Source of the DNA: Trileptium ribeirensis
Taxonomy: Eukaryota; Nematoda; Enoplea; Enoplida; Thoracostomopsidae
Direction of reading: 5' to 3'
Assembly: GCA_030248225.1 (NCBI GenBank)
Contig: JASANE010000442.1
Span: forward strand, 93,647-157,646
Length of the DNA: 64,000 bases
Shown here: positions 1-10,086 of the stretch, in pieces
Layout: each line of letters opens with the position of its first letter
Numbering within the stretch: position 1 is the first letter of the stretch
The notes under the pieces: generated by a model
Databases searched by the model: none
What the model was told of the DNA's origin: nothing
What the model saw: only the letters and a program-made list of their open reading frames with translations
Position numbers and translations under genes: made by a program

Positions 1-1
1 C

Positions 2-3000
2 CGACTGGATGAGCAATTGCACAGCATGTATGGACTTTATCTTACTCATAACCTCCCGATTGAACGAGGACGCATTCGCGCACTGACAGCGAATGAGCGA
101 AATCGTATTGTGGGACCGGACACATTATTTGCTATCTCTACCGATCATGCCGAGACCTCGAACTATCAATATCCGCGCATCGAAATAACCGAAAATTCGA
201 GCCCCTTTGTAGCGGAATGTCTTATTCCGATTAACTTTAGAGCAGGTGAGATAAACGCTAACTTCGGTCAATCTGTGGTACTACAACCGCAGGCCCTTTT
301 CTATAGGAGGGTTGTGTTAGCCATGGAGCAATTGAACAATCTTAGTAGGCTGTTCGACGTTCGCTTTGAATGTAGCGAGGACGCCGCTCTTCAACGAGAT
401 TCCGCTATGCTGAGCAGTATTCTAGGTATGGCCTCCCCTATCGATCATCGCGTAACTGGACTGTACCTTGATCCAGTGGCTCTCGCTTCGTTGGAACTCC
501 TCATGGAATTGTTGGGTCAATGCGTGAATGGCCACACGCTCCAGCAAGTCATGGAGAAGGAATTTGAGGCAGAGCTAAGTAAGCACCCAATGTGTCAAGA
601 GTGTAGGAGGAGTCATACTCGACCAACATCGAGCGTCGATCCTTGCTGTTATTTTGTAGGGCGCCACGGAAAGTGGAACAACCAAGGTACTTTAAGCACC
701 GCTTGCGCTTCTATCCGCAGTGACGGCTATATAATACCTAACTGGCGTTACTATATTGGTATTCAGACGCCCCGAATGCAACGACTCTCCCGTGCAGCTA
801 ACATCGACTTGCATGATATGCTGGGCGAAGCGCCCCAGCTGTTAGAATTCATCTATAGAAATCAAGGTAGCGAAGGAGTCCCAATAACTACTTTCGCTCA
901 GTACACAATGAATAACGTGGAGTTTACAGACGAGTCCCATAGTCGGGATCGCCTAGTGCTCTTGTGTGCGCGTTTGAGACTCCTGAGACGCCCTGCTAGC
1001 GTCAATATGCTCCAAATTGAGTGCGGCACGACCATCGGCGAACATGTAGAAGTGGACTACTTAATTTCGGAACCGTGTACACTCCGGCGCAGTAGTATCA
1101 CTAGCTCCACTCAAGACTTGGACGAACAGCTGGCTCTAGCGATGGCCGACTGTTTAAACACTTCCGAAGAGGATCTTGGTGAGCAGAATGAACCGACGGC
1201 AGAGAATGCCCGACCAGTTGATGGGGAAACCCCGAGTGGAACTGACGAACAGGTAGTGGACAGTGAGGAGCAATCAGAGCCTCCCCGAAAGATGGCTCGA
1301 CCTTCCTCTCCTAGCTTAAACAATGGCCCAGGTCAAAATACAGGTATTTGGAAGGTTTGTGCTATCTTACTGTTACTTTGGCTCTCGACACTAAGCTCTA
1401 CGCACGCCACGCTCTCGCCTTTCAGTGACGCAATTTCACGACTAGGTGCATTTGTAAACCGCCAAGTAGGTGTTGTCGTCGAACCGCAGGGTCTGGTGAT
1501 CACCTCCGACCAGACTACGCACTTGCCAGTGGTACTGCAGCTGTCATTGAGAGATTGGGAACGCAAATCGGACCCCTACGTAAGCAATGTTTGTCCAACG
1601 TATGAAGTTAACGGTTCCTGCCGAGCTGATTGCTGCAGGAAGGCGAACTGTACTGAGTACCCGCAGCTGCATACAACCTTGAGCGCATTAGAACGCGAAC
1701 TGGACGACGCATATCATGGCATATTAGATACCAATTATTACTCGCTACTTGTGCACTCCTTCTGCCTAGAGAACGAGCACCTATGCGACCTTACCAACCG
1801 TCGAGAAAAACGCTTTGCGAGCCTAATCGCCGCCGCGGCGGGCGCCGTTTCTGGTTTTCTAGGTTTAGGAATGGCTTTTGCCAACGGAGTTCATATTAAT
1901 AACGTACGTCAGCAAGTGACCGTTCTCGAAAAGTTTATGCGCGAGACGAATGACGTCTCTTTTCGGAATACTAAGGCAATAAAGCAACTAACCCGAGCTA
2001 ATGAGGACATTTATGCATTTCTACACCACAGCATGCAGGAGGTCGTCTTCATGATTGAGCAGGTCCGATGCGCTGATCAGAAAAAGGTCACACACGTGCA
2101 TCATCAATTAATTGATCACATACTGCGAGCGAACATGCGCTCGTCGGTACAGGCCATCATGGAGTCTATGTTAAACGGCGAACTCTCCCCCGCTGTTATC
2201 GATGTCGTTATGCTACGACGATTATTCGCAATGGATTCCCGCATATCCAAGACCATTCTGATGCGAGAACCCAGTCTAGCCTATCAATTTGGCCGAGTGA
2301 TGCCCGTAAGTGTAGACCTATCGAGATTTCGCTTTGGCTTTATTTTGCAGTTACCTTTGCCTAAACGCAGCGATGTCCGACCCTATTTTCGGGTCTATAA
2401 CACAGGTTGGAACGCTCCCGACATGCTGACGCAGCTGAAACTACCTCTACCACAATATGCAGCCCGATTGGGACATACGCGTTTCGAGTCGCTGAATCTA
2501 GGAGCATGCATGCACAGACCCGGAATTGCTTTCTGTGCACCCCACGCGTTACTAACCTACCACAGTACAAATTGCTTAGAATGGATCATCGCAGGCGAAT
2601 TCGTGCCACAATCCACCAAACACGCATGCAGCAACCGCGCGCTCATCGGCCCACTCGCCAATGACACCGCCGTACACACAACTATTCAAAGTGTTCTAAT
2701 TAGGACTAGAGAGCCCGAAGTTATACTGACAAATCGTAGACAGCTCGCGCATGTCACCCTAGGTAAGGCCATTAAAGTTCCGCCTACTGGAATTTTATGG
2801 TTTCCCCAAGGAAATTATACGCAGTTAGACGTAGGATCGATTGTACTAACGAGCATGTTAAAGCCAGAGGAAATCACAATTAAATTTGGACCAAATATTA
2901 CTATTGACCGGCTCTCCGGCCTCAAACTAAGACCTCTAACCTGGAACTCACTCGACGACGCTAAGGCGACGAACTTACATGTAGCTCAGATAGCTAAGGA

Positions 3001-3754
3001 ACAAGTACAAAAGATAGTTAACTTTCCTGCCTTAGAGTATACCGGACTTTCTCCTTACCTTACAGTTACCATCATTGTTAGCGTAATTAGTCTGGTCTAC
3101 TGCATGACCAAGTGTAAGGTCTGTCCTAAGTACGCCTACTACCCACCCGGTTGGCTACCATGCCGCGGGAGACTGATCAAAACTGACGGAAAACCCCGAA
3201 AAGCAATTAGATGGGTCAGAGCCGACAAAAGAGGCCCTAGCGCTCCAACTGAGGAGGAAACTACACCCCGAGCTTCGCCGACCGAGGTTTCGATTGTACC
3301 TTCGGGAACGCCGCGCGTGTCCGTTGCATCCAATCGTGCCCCGCGCCGCTCGAACCGGCTGCTGACAGCTCGTGCCTCCTCTGAAGAAGAACTTGTATTC
3401 ATTGAAGACGAAGAATTGTTCGCTAATCCTACCCGTGACTTACGCCGTGGACCGCGACAGGGTATGTTCACCCGACAATTAAACACAATGAACGCAGGTA
3501 ACACCCCACTCCTCATCAATGCAACCATACTCGGCACTCCAGTCACGACACTTGTAGACACAGGAGCGGATGTGTCAATCATGTCACAAGCCCTAGCCGC
3601 CCGTTTAGGCCTGGTACCCCGAGACACTAACACCACCCCTATAGGATCGGCCACCCAACAGGAACTGACAATTAGTGGAGTGGTGAAAGCACCAATTACT
3701 ATAGGTTTCGCTAAGTACCCCATGCGACTTTCAAGTGACTACCGACACACCTAA
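2..3754 (+). CDS. Polyprotein: unknown N-terminal region, envelope-like glycoprotein, aspartic protease N-terminal half
   Basis: The frame is open to the left window edge, so the true start is outside; the first ATG seen is at 26. Residue numbers below count from position 17. Residues 1-430 match no family I know. They hold a Cys/His cluster near 190-220, an acidic stretch resembling a ubiquitin-interacting motif near 366-388 and a basic patch near 420. A hydrophobic segment at about 443-463 looks like an internal signal peptide. A lumenal part with NxS/T sites and clustered cysteines follows. The basic cleavage site RREKR is at 595-599 (nt 1799-1813), directly before an Ala/Gly-rich hydrophobic stretch like a class I fusion peptide. 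Then come a helical region, a second Cys cluster, and a membrane anchor near 1011-1032 with a Cys-rich cytoplasmic border. After a Ser/Arg-rich linker comes the protease motif DTGA at about 1181 (nt 3557). The frame ends inside the protease. Calling it class I fusion is inference. Confidence 0.85.
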   Translation, partial: RLDEQLHSMYGLYLTHNLPIERGRIRALTANERNRIVGPDTLFAISTDHAETSNYQYPRIEITENSSPFVAECLIPINFRAGEINANFGQSVVLQPQALFYRRVVLAMEQLNNLSRLFDVRFECSEDAALQRDSAMLSSILGMASPIDHRVTGLYLDPVALASLELLMELLGQCVNGHTLQQVMEKEFEAELSKHPMCQECRRSHTRPTSSVDPCCYFVGRHGKWNNQGTLSTACASIRSDGYIIPNWRYYIGIQTPRMQRLSRAANIDLHDMLGEAPQLLEFIYRNQGSEGVPITTFAQYTMNNVEFTDESHSRDRLVLLCARLRLLRRPASVNMLQIECGTTIGEHVEVDYLISEPCTLRRSSITSSTQDLDEQLALAMADCLNTSEEDLGEQNEPTAENARPVDGETPSGTDEQVVDSEEQSEPPRKMARPSSPSLNNGPGQNTGIWKVCAILLLLWLSTLSSTHATLSPFSDAISRLGAFVNRQVGVVVEPQGLVITSDQTTHLPVVLQLSLRDWERKSDPYVSNVCPTYEVNGSCRADCCRKANCTEYPQLHTTLSALERELDDAYHGILDTNYYSLLVHSFCLENEHLCDLTNRREKRFASLIAAAAGAVSGFLGLGMAFANGVHINNVRQQVTVLEKFMRETNDVSFRNTKAIKQLTRANEDIYAFLHHSMQEVVFMIEQVRCADQKKVTHVHHQLIDHILRANMRSSVQAIMESMLNGELSPAVIDVVMLRRLFAMDSRISKTILMREPSLAYQFGRVMPVSVDLSRFRFGFILQLPLPKRSDVRPYFRVYNTGWNAPDMLTQLKLPLPQYAARLGHTRFESLNLGACMHRPGIAFCAPHALLTYHSTNCLEWIIAGEFVPQSTKHACSNRALIGPLANDTAVHTTIQSVLIRTREPEVILTNRRQLAHVTLGKAIKVPPTGILWFPQGNYTQLDVGSIVLTSMLKPEEITIKFGPNITIDRLSGLKLRPLTWNSLDDAKATNLHVAQIAKEQVQKIVNFPALEYTGLSPYLTVTIIVSVISLVYCMTKCKVCPKYAYYPPGWLPCRGRLIKTDGKPRKAIRWVRADKRGPSAPTEEETTPRASPTEVSIVPSGTPRVSVASNRAPRRSNRLLTARASSEEELVFIEDEELFANPTRDLRRGPRQGMFTRQLNTMNAGNTPLLINATILGTPVTTLVDTGADVSIMSQALAARLGLVPRDTNTTPIGSATQQELTISGVVKAPITIGFAKYPMRLSSDYRHT

Positions 3755-4427
3755 CGAATGCATCTTAGGTACAGGTTTCATGGCTTTACTACCGTATGTA
3801 GCCATAAATTTCAAGGACAGCTGTTTGGATCTATCAATCGGGACGGAAAACTGTTCGGCGACCTTCGCCGATCAAGGAGACTATCGACCGCCCGTCATCA
3901 ACGTAGTAAATAGAAAATATACACAGGTACCGCCAAACACCGAACTATTCAACAACGCTATCCCCGAGATCACTCAGCCACCCACTGGCCAAGCACTATT
4001 TGTACCAGACCCTTTCATTAGGGACATTGCCATCGCACACGCCCTGGTGCTCACTGGTCAATGCATGATTCCAGTAGCGATGATGAATTTTGGAAATATA
4101 CCTGTTGCAGTACACGCAGGACAAACAATAGGACACATCGAGATGCTGGACGATAATGAGGTCGAGCTCTTGTACGACAGCAACAAGCGTCTACTCCAAC
4201 TCGGACCTCCTCAACACACCAAACAATGCAACCGCATAGGAGTTACACGCGACAATGTAGTGCAAGTCATAAACGATCAAAACAAAACAATCGACACGGA
4301 AAGATCCATGCAGGTACTGAGCAAAATCGATTTTGGACAGACCACACTTAATCCCTATGAACTAAAACAATTGAAAACCACTATTTCCGAAAACGCAGAC
4401 ATATTCAGTGTGCACCCATCGACCTAG
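3735..4427 (+). pseudogene. pol fragment: protease C-terminal half and protease-RT linker
   Basis: This frame overlaps the end of the preceding one by 20 bases, shifted by one. It begins with the end of the retroviral-type protease: an ILGTGFM motif, equivalent to the ILG-x-DF strand of Ty3/gypsy proteases, followed by an IN(F)KD segment. A linker typical of metavirid pol comes next, with alternating hydrophobic and polar residues and an AGQTIGHIEML segment matching the usual 'G-x-x-(I/L)G-x-(I/V)E' pattern before RT. The frame closes with a TAG about 60 bases before the next recognisable RT block. The overlap could be read as programmed frameshifting. Because it falls inside the protease fold and further breaks follow, a disabling indel or a sequencing error is more likely. 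Confidence 0.8.
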
Positions 4428-4430
4428 GTA

Positions 4431-5020
4431 GGTGTGGTGTACACCGGCATAGGATAATTACAGGGGACGCAAAACCCATAAAGCAGGTGCCGTATCGTTT
4501 GGCACATTCTCTACGTGAACCTCTGAGGGAGGAACTAAACAACATGGTGGAAGCCGGACTTATAACACCATCAGATTCACCTTTGGGCTCACCCATTGTG
4601 TACGTCACCAAAAGTGACGGCACCTTACGTTTATGCGTGGACTTTCGCAAACTTAATGTGGTCGCCGAACGCGTCCTATACACGCTACCCGCATAGACGA
4701 CATATTAGGATGCCTGCGAAACACAAAATATCATGTCGAGTTTAGATCTAAGCAAAGGGTTTTGGCAATTAGAATTAGATCCCGAAACCAAGGAAAAGAC
4801 TTCCTTTGTCACTGTCCACGGACAGTACGAATACAATGTCTTACCCTTTGGCTTAAATTCTTCGCCAGGCGCCTTCCAAAGGTGCATGTTAATAATTTTA
4901 AAAGGCTTGGAATGGGAAAGATACCTCATTTATATAGACGACATATTAGTTTTCTCACCCACATTTGAACAGCACTTAGCAGATCTCAATCACAGTTTCG
5001 TAAGGCTAATCTCAAACTAA
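4431..5020 (+). pseudogene. pol fragment: reverse transcriptase fingers and palm
   Basis: This is Ty3/gypsy reverse transcriptase, RNA-directed DNA polymerase. The fingers part (4487-4690) carries the entry motif with 'SPLGSPIVYV', a 'KSDGTLR' turn and 'CVDFRKLN'. The palm follows from 4733 with 'SSLDLSKGFWQL' (first catalytic Asp), 'VLPFGL.SSPGAFQR', and the catalytic YIDD at about nt 4931-4942. Between these blocks the few codons equivalent to 'IDDILG' are in a different frame, so there are two compensating breaks between 4685 and 4735. Another break follows near 5015. The catalytic Asp residues are all present, so loss of function comes from the frame breaks, not from active-site change. 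Confidence 0.93.
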
Positions 5021-5030
5021 AACCCTCCAA

Positions 5031-5740
5031 ATGCCAATTCGGACACAGAAACAATTAAAATACCTCGGACATATCATTAGCTCTGAAGGAGTTAAACCCG
5101 ACCCCGAGAGAACTGCCGCGATAGACAACTACAAACGTCCCGAGACACTCAAACAATTACAGAGCTTCCTAGGACTTGTAGGTTATTACCACAAATTCAT
5201 CCCACATTATTCCGAAATTTGCGAACCACTTAACGCCCTCCGACGTAAGGACAATGAATTTAAATGGACACCGCAATGCGAGGAAGCATTCGGAAAGCTA
5301 CGCAAAGCACTAGTACAGGAGCCACTTCTCATCTACCCGGACTTTTCCGAACCCTTCATACTACAAACGGACGCTTCAGGATACGCTTTAGGAGCCGTGC
5401 TCTCGCAAAAAACTGACAAAGGGACATTGCCTATCGCTTATGTTAGCAAATCACTAGCGGACAACCAACGCCGATACCCCGCTATAGAAACCGAAGCCCT
5501 CGCTATTCGATGGGCCGCTCTACATTTTAGGCACTACTTGCTCGGATACGAATTCCATGTCGAGACTGATCGTAAGCCACTTAAGGCATTATTTGAGAGA
5601 CCACCGCGAAACTCACGCCTAGCCCAATGGCGTAATGAGTTACTCATGGAATTCGGTGGATTCAATATTGAATACCGGCCAGGCAAGGCCAATGCCAACG
5701 CATACGGACTTTCACGCGATCCCCGACATGACGTTGACTT
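5031..5740 (+). pseudogene. pol fragment: RT thumb/connection and RNase H
   Basis: The frame opens in the RT thumb with 'KYLGHIIS' and 'LQSFLGLVGYYHKFI', both hallmarks of Ty3/gypsy RT, then runs through 'F.WT..CEEAF..LK' into RNase H. RNase H (about nt 5350-5720) shows the first catalytic Asp in 'QTDASGYALGAVL', the Glu in 'IETEALAIRW' and the second Asp in 'VETDRKPL'. The fourth acidic position, normally the Asp of 'ADALSR', is Tyr here ('NAYGLSR'). RNase H would degrade the RNA strand of the RNA/DNA hybrid; the lost Asp would weaken or abolish this. The same frame stays open to 6125 without recognisable homology beyond 5740. Confidence 0.93.
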
Positions 5741-6400
5741 CTCTGATTCCGATGACGAAGCCGAATATGACGCACAGGACCATACACGAATGGTTGCTGT
5801 AGCCGTAAAAGGACAGGATCGTGGCAAGGGCAAAGCCCCTGCCAAACCGCCGCGGAGACTTCCTACCGAAGAAGCTTGGAAACGACTTACGCGACAGTTA
5901 ATGGGACTCCCCCCGATGCTCCCGTTAACCTCCCACCCGAGTACGTTAGGGACCGCTTTTATCGCATGTTTGGAGGACCAGGATATGACCCTCTACCAGA
6001 CCCGACGCGCTTTATTTTCTGCGGAGACATCGACGACCCATGGCCTGAGGGGGTCCAGAAGCCCTGGAAGCGCTCGACCGCACCCGGACCGCCGACTGAA
6101 CCGGTCCCGACTCAAGAACCCGTGAGCGAATCCGCCCCTGGACGTTCAGCAGCCCCTGATCCATTCATTAGACCTACGCTACCACCAGAACCCCCGACTG
6201 CTCCGACACCGCCCGCCCCTGGCGCGGCAAGGGAAAGCTCAACACGTGCCACCGCTGGTACACCTGATCCCACCAGGCCCCGGACATTACCACCAACCGC
6301 TAGGAAAAGATATGGTGGCTTACCAGAAGTCGAGGAGTTCGATACATTAATTAGGGTCGCTTATGCATGTGAACCGCGAGTGCGACTATAACGCCCTGAA
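5741..6400 (+). pseudogene. pol fragment: proline-rich spacer between RNase H and integrase
   Basis: About 220 codons lie between RNase H and the integrase zinc-binding domain. The first third is acidic then basic (frame continuing from RNase H, to about 5880). The rest is best read in another frame (5876-6391), where it is very rich in Pro, Thr, Ala and Glu with repeated P-x-P and E-P-P runs. Ty3/gypsy elements usually have a short, non-proline-rich tether here. It may be a disordered linker or a separate product. I recognise no catalytic domain in it. Confidence 0.6.
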
Positions 6401-6886
6401 CAGGTCTATGACACTGGTTAACACATATATCTACCGCACTTCCAACAATATGAAGGACGAAATCTTCTCAATTATATACCTTACATCCAACGTAGAGACA
6501 AACAATTTGGCCCTATATGGTGGTACCTACATACTCGACAACCACCAGCTGACGAAAAGGCAGCGACTGCTCTCAAGCTAGAAACCCATCACTACCGTCT
6601 CTGCCCCGACACAGCTATCCTTTACCTACACCCCATCATGCCTAATGACCACAGACCTAAATTGTGCGTGCCCAGATTACTTATACGACAGATACTCAAA
6701 CACGAACACGACACTCTGTTCGGTGGACACCCAGGTAGGGACCGCCTACTGCGCAAACTCAAACAATTCTATTACTGGGAAACCATGGGTAAGGACGTTG
6801 ACGAATATGTAAAACGATGCTTGCTTTGCCAGCGCTCACGGAATCTGCCCCAAAATGTTAGAGCCGCCAACTTCAAGAAATATTAA
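6400..6886 (+). pseudogene. pol fragment: integrase N-terminal HHCC zinc-binding domain, truncated
   Basis: A short degraded stretch (6400-6620) precedes a clear integrase N-terminal domain (frame 6638-6886). It shows the His pair in 'HDTLFGGHPG', the helix with 'YYWETM' and the Cys pair 'CLLCQRSRN', which is the zinc-binding HHCC arrangement of Ty3/gypsy and retroviral integrases. The frame ends at 6886 just after this domain and the sequence turns to unrelated AT-rich DNA. The DDE catalytic core and any chromodomain are missing, and I do not see them elsewhere in the window. The element is therefore 3' truncated and could not integrate by itself. Confidence 0.88.
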
Positions 6887-9289
6887 AAAATCAGAAATCA
6901 AAACTCCGATGTTATAATAAAAAGTAACAAAATAATTTACAGATAGCGTTTATCAGACCTATTTTATGTATCGTGCAATTCATGTTTTCTTGCAATTTAT
7001 ATAATCTAGGAACCGATAAAGGACCTCACTAAATTTATCTATATAAGGTGCGTTCACGGTTACTCGTTAACAAGTATAATGACTTGCATCTCCACATGTT
7101 CGTGAGGAAGGTTCAAACGAGGCCACGGGCCAATATCATCCGGTATTTTGCTGCTATCCTTGGCAGTTGGTCTGTAAGTGAACCAATTTTAACTCAAACT
7201 TTTACAAGTCATTTGACCCTTAGTTGGCTTTTCTGTGGAAACAAATATCGATATAAGCAACACCGCACCAGGACTATAGCCGGAGTTACCGTAAGTTTTA
7301 AAGCCCAATGTATTCAAATATAGTTACTACAGGTTACATGTTGTTTAAGGCTTGATTCGACTTCTGTACAATTCTGTTCACAGTGCATCATGCGTGAGTC
7401 AACTTTGCATCGTCAACAAATCGTATAAATATTCGTGATCACAGCAGCCTCATTTGCAGTTTAACGAACGCGAACAGCTGCTCTGTGCTGTATGAATGCA
7501 GTTTACGTTCGTGTACAGTTTCCCATTTCGCAAGTTTTTCTGCGTTCATTAAGCGAAATGTTGAACCGGACATCTGTCCTTGTGGCCTGCTATTGTATAA
7601 AACTATGCGATCAAGATACATGCGCGAATTGACAGAACATCGTTTGTAGTTTACGATTTAGACCGTAAAAAATGACCACGCACTGTGCCAACTAGTTTCT
7701 GTGTCGCAAATTATGGCCGCGCACATGGTCGTGAACTGAGTTAACAAAAGAGCAACCCAGCTATACGCACGCGCCTATGTTCGGCTCAAGCATAAGTCAT
7801 TACGTGAGCTACATTGTTCATCATGACTTTATCAAGGTTAAGACATTAATAAGAAGGAATAAGACTAAAATAGCTATCCAGCCCAAAAACACCACGTGTT
7901 GTACCTAAATTTGCTCCACCTTTACTAATTTTGCTCAGGTTTCATTATTATATTTAATATCACACAGTGCACCTGTAACCTAGATACTGTGCACACAACT
8001 GCTCACGCGAGACACCAAACATTTAACACCCCAATTGTGGTTGACAGTTGTGTAGGGTTACGTACTATGGCCTATAGAGTATATTTTATGTAGTCTTAAG
8101 CAGTGTTACTGTTGACGCTTTTTAAACGGGATTAGGAACTCAAAGCGATGTGTAACGCCATGCTATTTTATACTGTTTACGAACGTGTTTAAATTAAGAG
8201 CGGAGCTACTGAAGCGGTGCATCTGTCAAAATTGGACTTTCTCACTTTTGACAGCCGAAAATTGAGAGATATGAAATTTTCCATTATATTATCGATATAC
8301 TTTTATACCGACAGTGTTAACAGGTGTCAGACACTTGGGGATTCCGAAACTCAGGTGGTATAATCCCCTCTTTCTATGATAATGTATGGTCAACAGGTAA
8401 CATTATTTACAGCTTCACTTTAAGTTCAAATTTCCAATTTTTAAGCTTTTACATTTCAAACATTTGGTAATGCGAGTACAGGCTACAAATCAGGAGTTGG
8501 CCTGAATGAGCCCATTATTGATAATTTGGGGGCAATGGCCATAGAAATGCGTAAATGCGCCGTGCAACATTCCTAATTTTAGTACCATGCAACACCATCC
8601 AATGTCTCCATTGTGTATATATCGTTCGTTAGCATTAGCATGCTACATCATACAGTAGGCATCGAATGTCTATAATGTCCAACAAATGGTTTGCTTTTAG
8701 TCGCCAGAGGTTCTATCTATTTTGTGAATATATCGGATTAAGCCGTCCTTTAGTGTTTAGCAAGCCATATCGGTACAAATGATATACACTCAACCAATTA
8801 TCTAAACCGCAGTATTGCTTTTGCACGTTCGATAAGACGTAATATATTTTGCGACATACATCATATATGGACCGAGGTCCGTAGTCCCGGGTACCCGCGG
8901 GAGGTGGGGACGTGGGTAAGCCTGTCGTGTGTAGGGTTTGTCGTGGGGGTGCGGGACGTATGTGTTCGGCGCCTGAAGCGCGTGAGGGGTGTTCGACCAC
9001 CTGTTAAATAGAGTAGCCGACACCTTCGGGAGTCGAGGCGTCTGGAATAGATTCCCTTATCCTATGACCATGTATGAAATACATTTTATAGACGGCATAC
9101 TAATATATTGCTGGTTACCAAGTGTTATCCTTTGGAGACTACCAATTCGCCCAACTGCAGACGAACATCCTCCCTGTTTGACAATGCTCACATAATCAGT
9201 TTCACGTGTTCGTGGAATCTGAAAAATTATAAAACGCATTATGACATACTTTAATTGGTTTATAGATACTGAGTATGAGATTGCCCGTA
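6887..9289. other. Unassigned AT-rich sequence
   Basis: I find no credible coding region here. The open frames are short and match nothing I know. A compact GC-rich block at 8866-9010 stands out and is listed separately. Confidence 0.6.
8866..9010. other. GC-rich block sharing a motif with 19430-19645
   Basis: A sharply bounded GC-rich block in AT-rich surroundings begins with GGTCCGTAGTCCCGGG. The block near 19.43 kb begins with the closely similar GGTCCGTGGTCCCAGG, and both go on with G-rich text of similar style. They may be two copies of the same structured repeat, perhaps the 3' end of a non-LTR element. That is inference. Confidence 0.35.
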
Positions 9290-9562
9290 TACAGAATAAA
9301 GAGCCTAAGCTTACGTACAATATGAACTATTAATATTTTTCGGAATATGCTGCGTTAGATGTTGTCCGCCAGCAAAACTATAATTATATATTTTTACAAA
9401 AAGCAAAATGTAGACCCATTTAAAATACACTGAGCCATGCCGTTTCCAAAATAAAGCTGCGGAAGCCTACGTACAACAATATGTACTGCCAGTATTTGCC
9501 GGAATAAGCTACTTTACAAATTGGATGTTGTCCGCTAGCAAAACTATAACTACATGTTCTTA

Positions 9563-10086
9563 TGCGCGAGTAAACTTAAGTTGACCCCGCCAACGATCCT
9601 ATTTTGTATTTTTGCATACAATTTGTTACGGAACGCTTTTTGGTTAATTGAAATTCGGCGTAGAACTGTTCACGAACACAAAATGGTTAGATTTCAATCG
9701 CGAGCGCTGTGTTCGCGAACGGTTTTACGCCGAATTTCAATTAACCAAAAAGCGTTCCGTGACAAAGTAAAATTACCCAAATTTTTGAGAACGAAAATTT
9801 GTCGATTTGATTGTGATGTCAGTTTTGCATTAAATTTGTACGCGAATACTGTTATAAACCAAATTTAAACTATAATACATTAGGGAACTGAATTTATGCA
9901 AATTGAAATAGCCGAAATACTGTTCGAACACGAGGTCTAATTTCTGGGACTTGAATTTGATTTTGCCAATTTTCGGTTAGCGAAAAACCGAATGAAATTA
10001 AGCCATTTTTCCGTAACAAGGGTTTGCGATTCGATATCGGTAATGACAAAATAGGATTGGTTGATCATCTTAAGTTTACGCGCGCA
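9563..10086. mobile_element. MITE A, Harbinger-like, 3-bp TTA target duplication
   Basis: Terminal inverted repeats start TGCGCGAGTAAACTTAAG on the left and, read from the other end, TGCGCGCGTAAACTTAAG. Both continue to a shared 'CCTATTTT'. The flanks are TTA at 9560-9562 and at 10087-10089. A 3-bp T-W-A target duplication is typical of PIF/Harbinger elements. No transposase is encoded. Related copies lie at 14631-15061 and 27170-27758. The empty site can be deduced from the tandem repeat it interrupts, which makes the boundaries firm. Confidence 0.85.
9628..9760. repeat. Perfect 35-bp inverted repeat inside MITE A
   Basis: Positions 9628-9662 (starting ACGGAACGC) and 9726-9760 are exact reverse complements over 35 bases, around a 63-base loop that contains a TTCGCGAACG-type palindrome. 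This secondary hairpin sits inside the element, separate from its terminal repeats. Confidence 0.9.

Larger units (their letters stand above)
1..6886 (+). mobile_element. Ty3/gypsy-like retroelement with envelope upstream of pol; 5' end outside window, 3' truncated
   Basis: Domains read in order on the plus strand are: an unknown N-terminal region, an envelope-like glycoprotein, an aspartic protease (DTGA), a pol linker, reverse transcriptase (YIDD), RNase H, a proline-rich spacer and the integrase zinc-binding domain. The element is open at the left window edge, so gag, the 5' LTR and the primer-binding site cannot be judged. It stops abruptly near 6886 with no integrase DDE core and no recognisable 3' LTR. 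At least five frame changes disrupt pol, while the first frame stays open for more than 3.7 kb. The RT and RNase H signatures are of Ty3/gypsy (Metaviridae) type. Envelope placed 5' of protease differs from the usual gag-pol-env layout. Confidence 0.9.

Noticed and set aside
1..6886. Errantivirus (gypsy-like) provirus with the usual gag-pol-env layout
   Set aside because: The envelope-like part is in frame with and upstream of protease, and nothing envelope-like follows integrase.
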